Assembly (NCBI GenBank): GCA_020718125.1
Contig: DYDC01000002.1
Span: forward strand, 1 to 39,952
Length of the DNA: 39,952 bases
Reading direction: 5' to 3'
Source of the DNA: Methylacidiphilum sp.
Lineage (GTDB): Bacteria > Verrucomicrobiota > Verrucomicrobiia > CAIQCK01
In this document: in pieces, positions 39,838 through 39,952 of the stretch
How the letters are laid out: the number at the start of each line of letters is the position of its first letter
Numbering within the stretch: the stretch's first letter is position 1
Notes under the pieces: generated by a model
The model's database searches: none
Seen by the model: the letters and a program-made list of their open reading frames with translations, nothing else
What the model was told of the DNA's origin: nothing
Position numbers and translations under genes: made by a program

Positions 39838-39952
39838 GGCGGCATGTTTATGGAATATCGCCGCGCCCGTCAAGCCTCCAGGAAGCACTGCCCCTTCTTA
39901 GGGCGCAACTTGACACACGCACCACGATCAAGTCCCGGAGGGACGGACGAGA
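39838..39952. other. Non-coding right edge, possible REP-like repeat at the end
   Basis: No gene is visible in the last 115 bases. The final 24 bases contain gtcccggagggac (from about 39931), a short hairpin-forming string that resembles intergenic repeats I associate with PVC genomes. A repeat at this point would be a natural place for a sequence to end, but one copy cannot prove it. Confidence 0.3.

Noticed and set aside
1..39952. The first nine bases (tctcgtccg) are the reverse complement of the last nine (cggacgaga).
   Set aside because: Nine bases can match by chance in GC-rich DNA, the match does not extend, and no phage or plasmid genes accompany it; not accepted as terminal inverted repeats.

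Overview
Organism and general character. The window is GC-rich, densely coded and comes from a Gram-negative bacterium: it has TonB-dependent outer-membrane receptors, a heptose-activating enzyme for lipopolysaccharide and periplasmic proteases. The set of a squalene-cyclase-repeat protein followed by a YdjY-like protein and MoxR, a long IspH, and heptamer/palindromic repeats spread through leaders and genes fits the Verrucomicrobiota/PVC group best. That assignment is inference; no rRNA or marker gene settles it.

Layout. (1) 1-6975: envelope and housekeeping genes. On the minus strand are a damaged moxR joined to a piece of a DUF58 gene, a YdjY-like protein, a prenyltransferase-repeat protein and a tail-specific protease. 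On the plus strand is ispH, and back on minus is hldE2. (2) 7042-19740, all minus: a cobalamin-riboswitch-led operon. In transcription order it holds a TonB-dependent receptor, a four-gene block (DUF2162, MotA/TolQ/ExbB-like, DUF2149, and a periplasmic membrane-anchored CobN-like chelatase), the C-terminal stump of a second receptor, cobU, btuF, btuD, btuC and a PduO-type adenosyltransferase. (3) 19840-34862, plus strand: a second, divergent cobalamin riboswitch with its own promoter and terminator, then a 16-gene cobalamin operon (cobD-cbiP fusion, cbiB, btuR, cbiA, cbiX-cbiC fusion, cbiM, small membrane partner, cbiQ, cbiO, cbiD, cbiE, cbiL, cbiF, cbiG, cbiH, cbiJ). Almost every junction is a 4-base stop/start overlap. 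(4) 34902-39837: a truncated sugar-isomerase-like lipoprotein gene on plus, then on minus an HTH/metallo-beta-lactamase fusion, a long TPR protein and a HEITH metalloprotease.

How it works together. Two back-to-back riboswitches would let adenosylcobalamin shut off both corrinoid import/salvage (left) and early-cobalt-insertion de novo synthesis plus cobalt uptake (right). The pathway is the CbiX/CbiD/CbiG (anaerobic) type, so the large CobN-like protein is not needed for ring synthesis. It also has a signal peptide, and its neighbours match the Bacteroidetes HmuSTUV haem-acquisition set. A riboswitch-controlled, periplasmic chelatase/dechelatase with its own proton-channel-like motor is the most interesting system here.

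Cautions. Three genes are broken at sharp junctions (near 115, 11402-11443 and 35389-35398), moxR carries two apparent indels, and cbiH has no ATG/GTG/TTG start. Some of this may be assembly or cloning artefact. cbiT, cobS, cobT and the uroporphyrinogen methyltransferase are not in the window.
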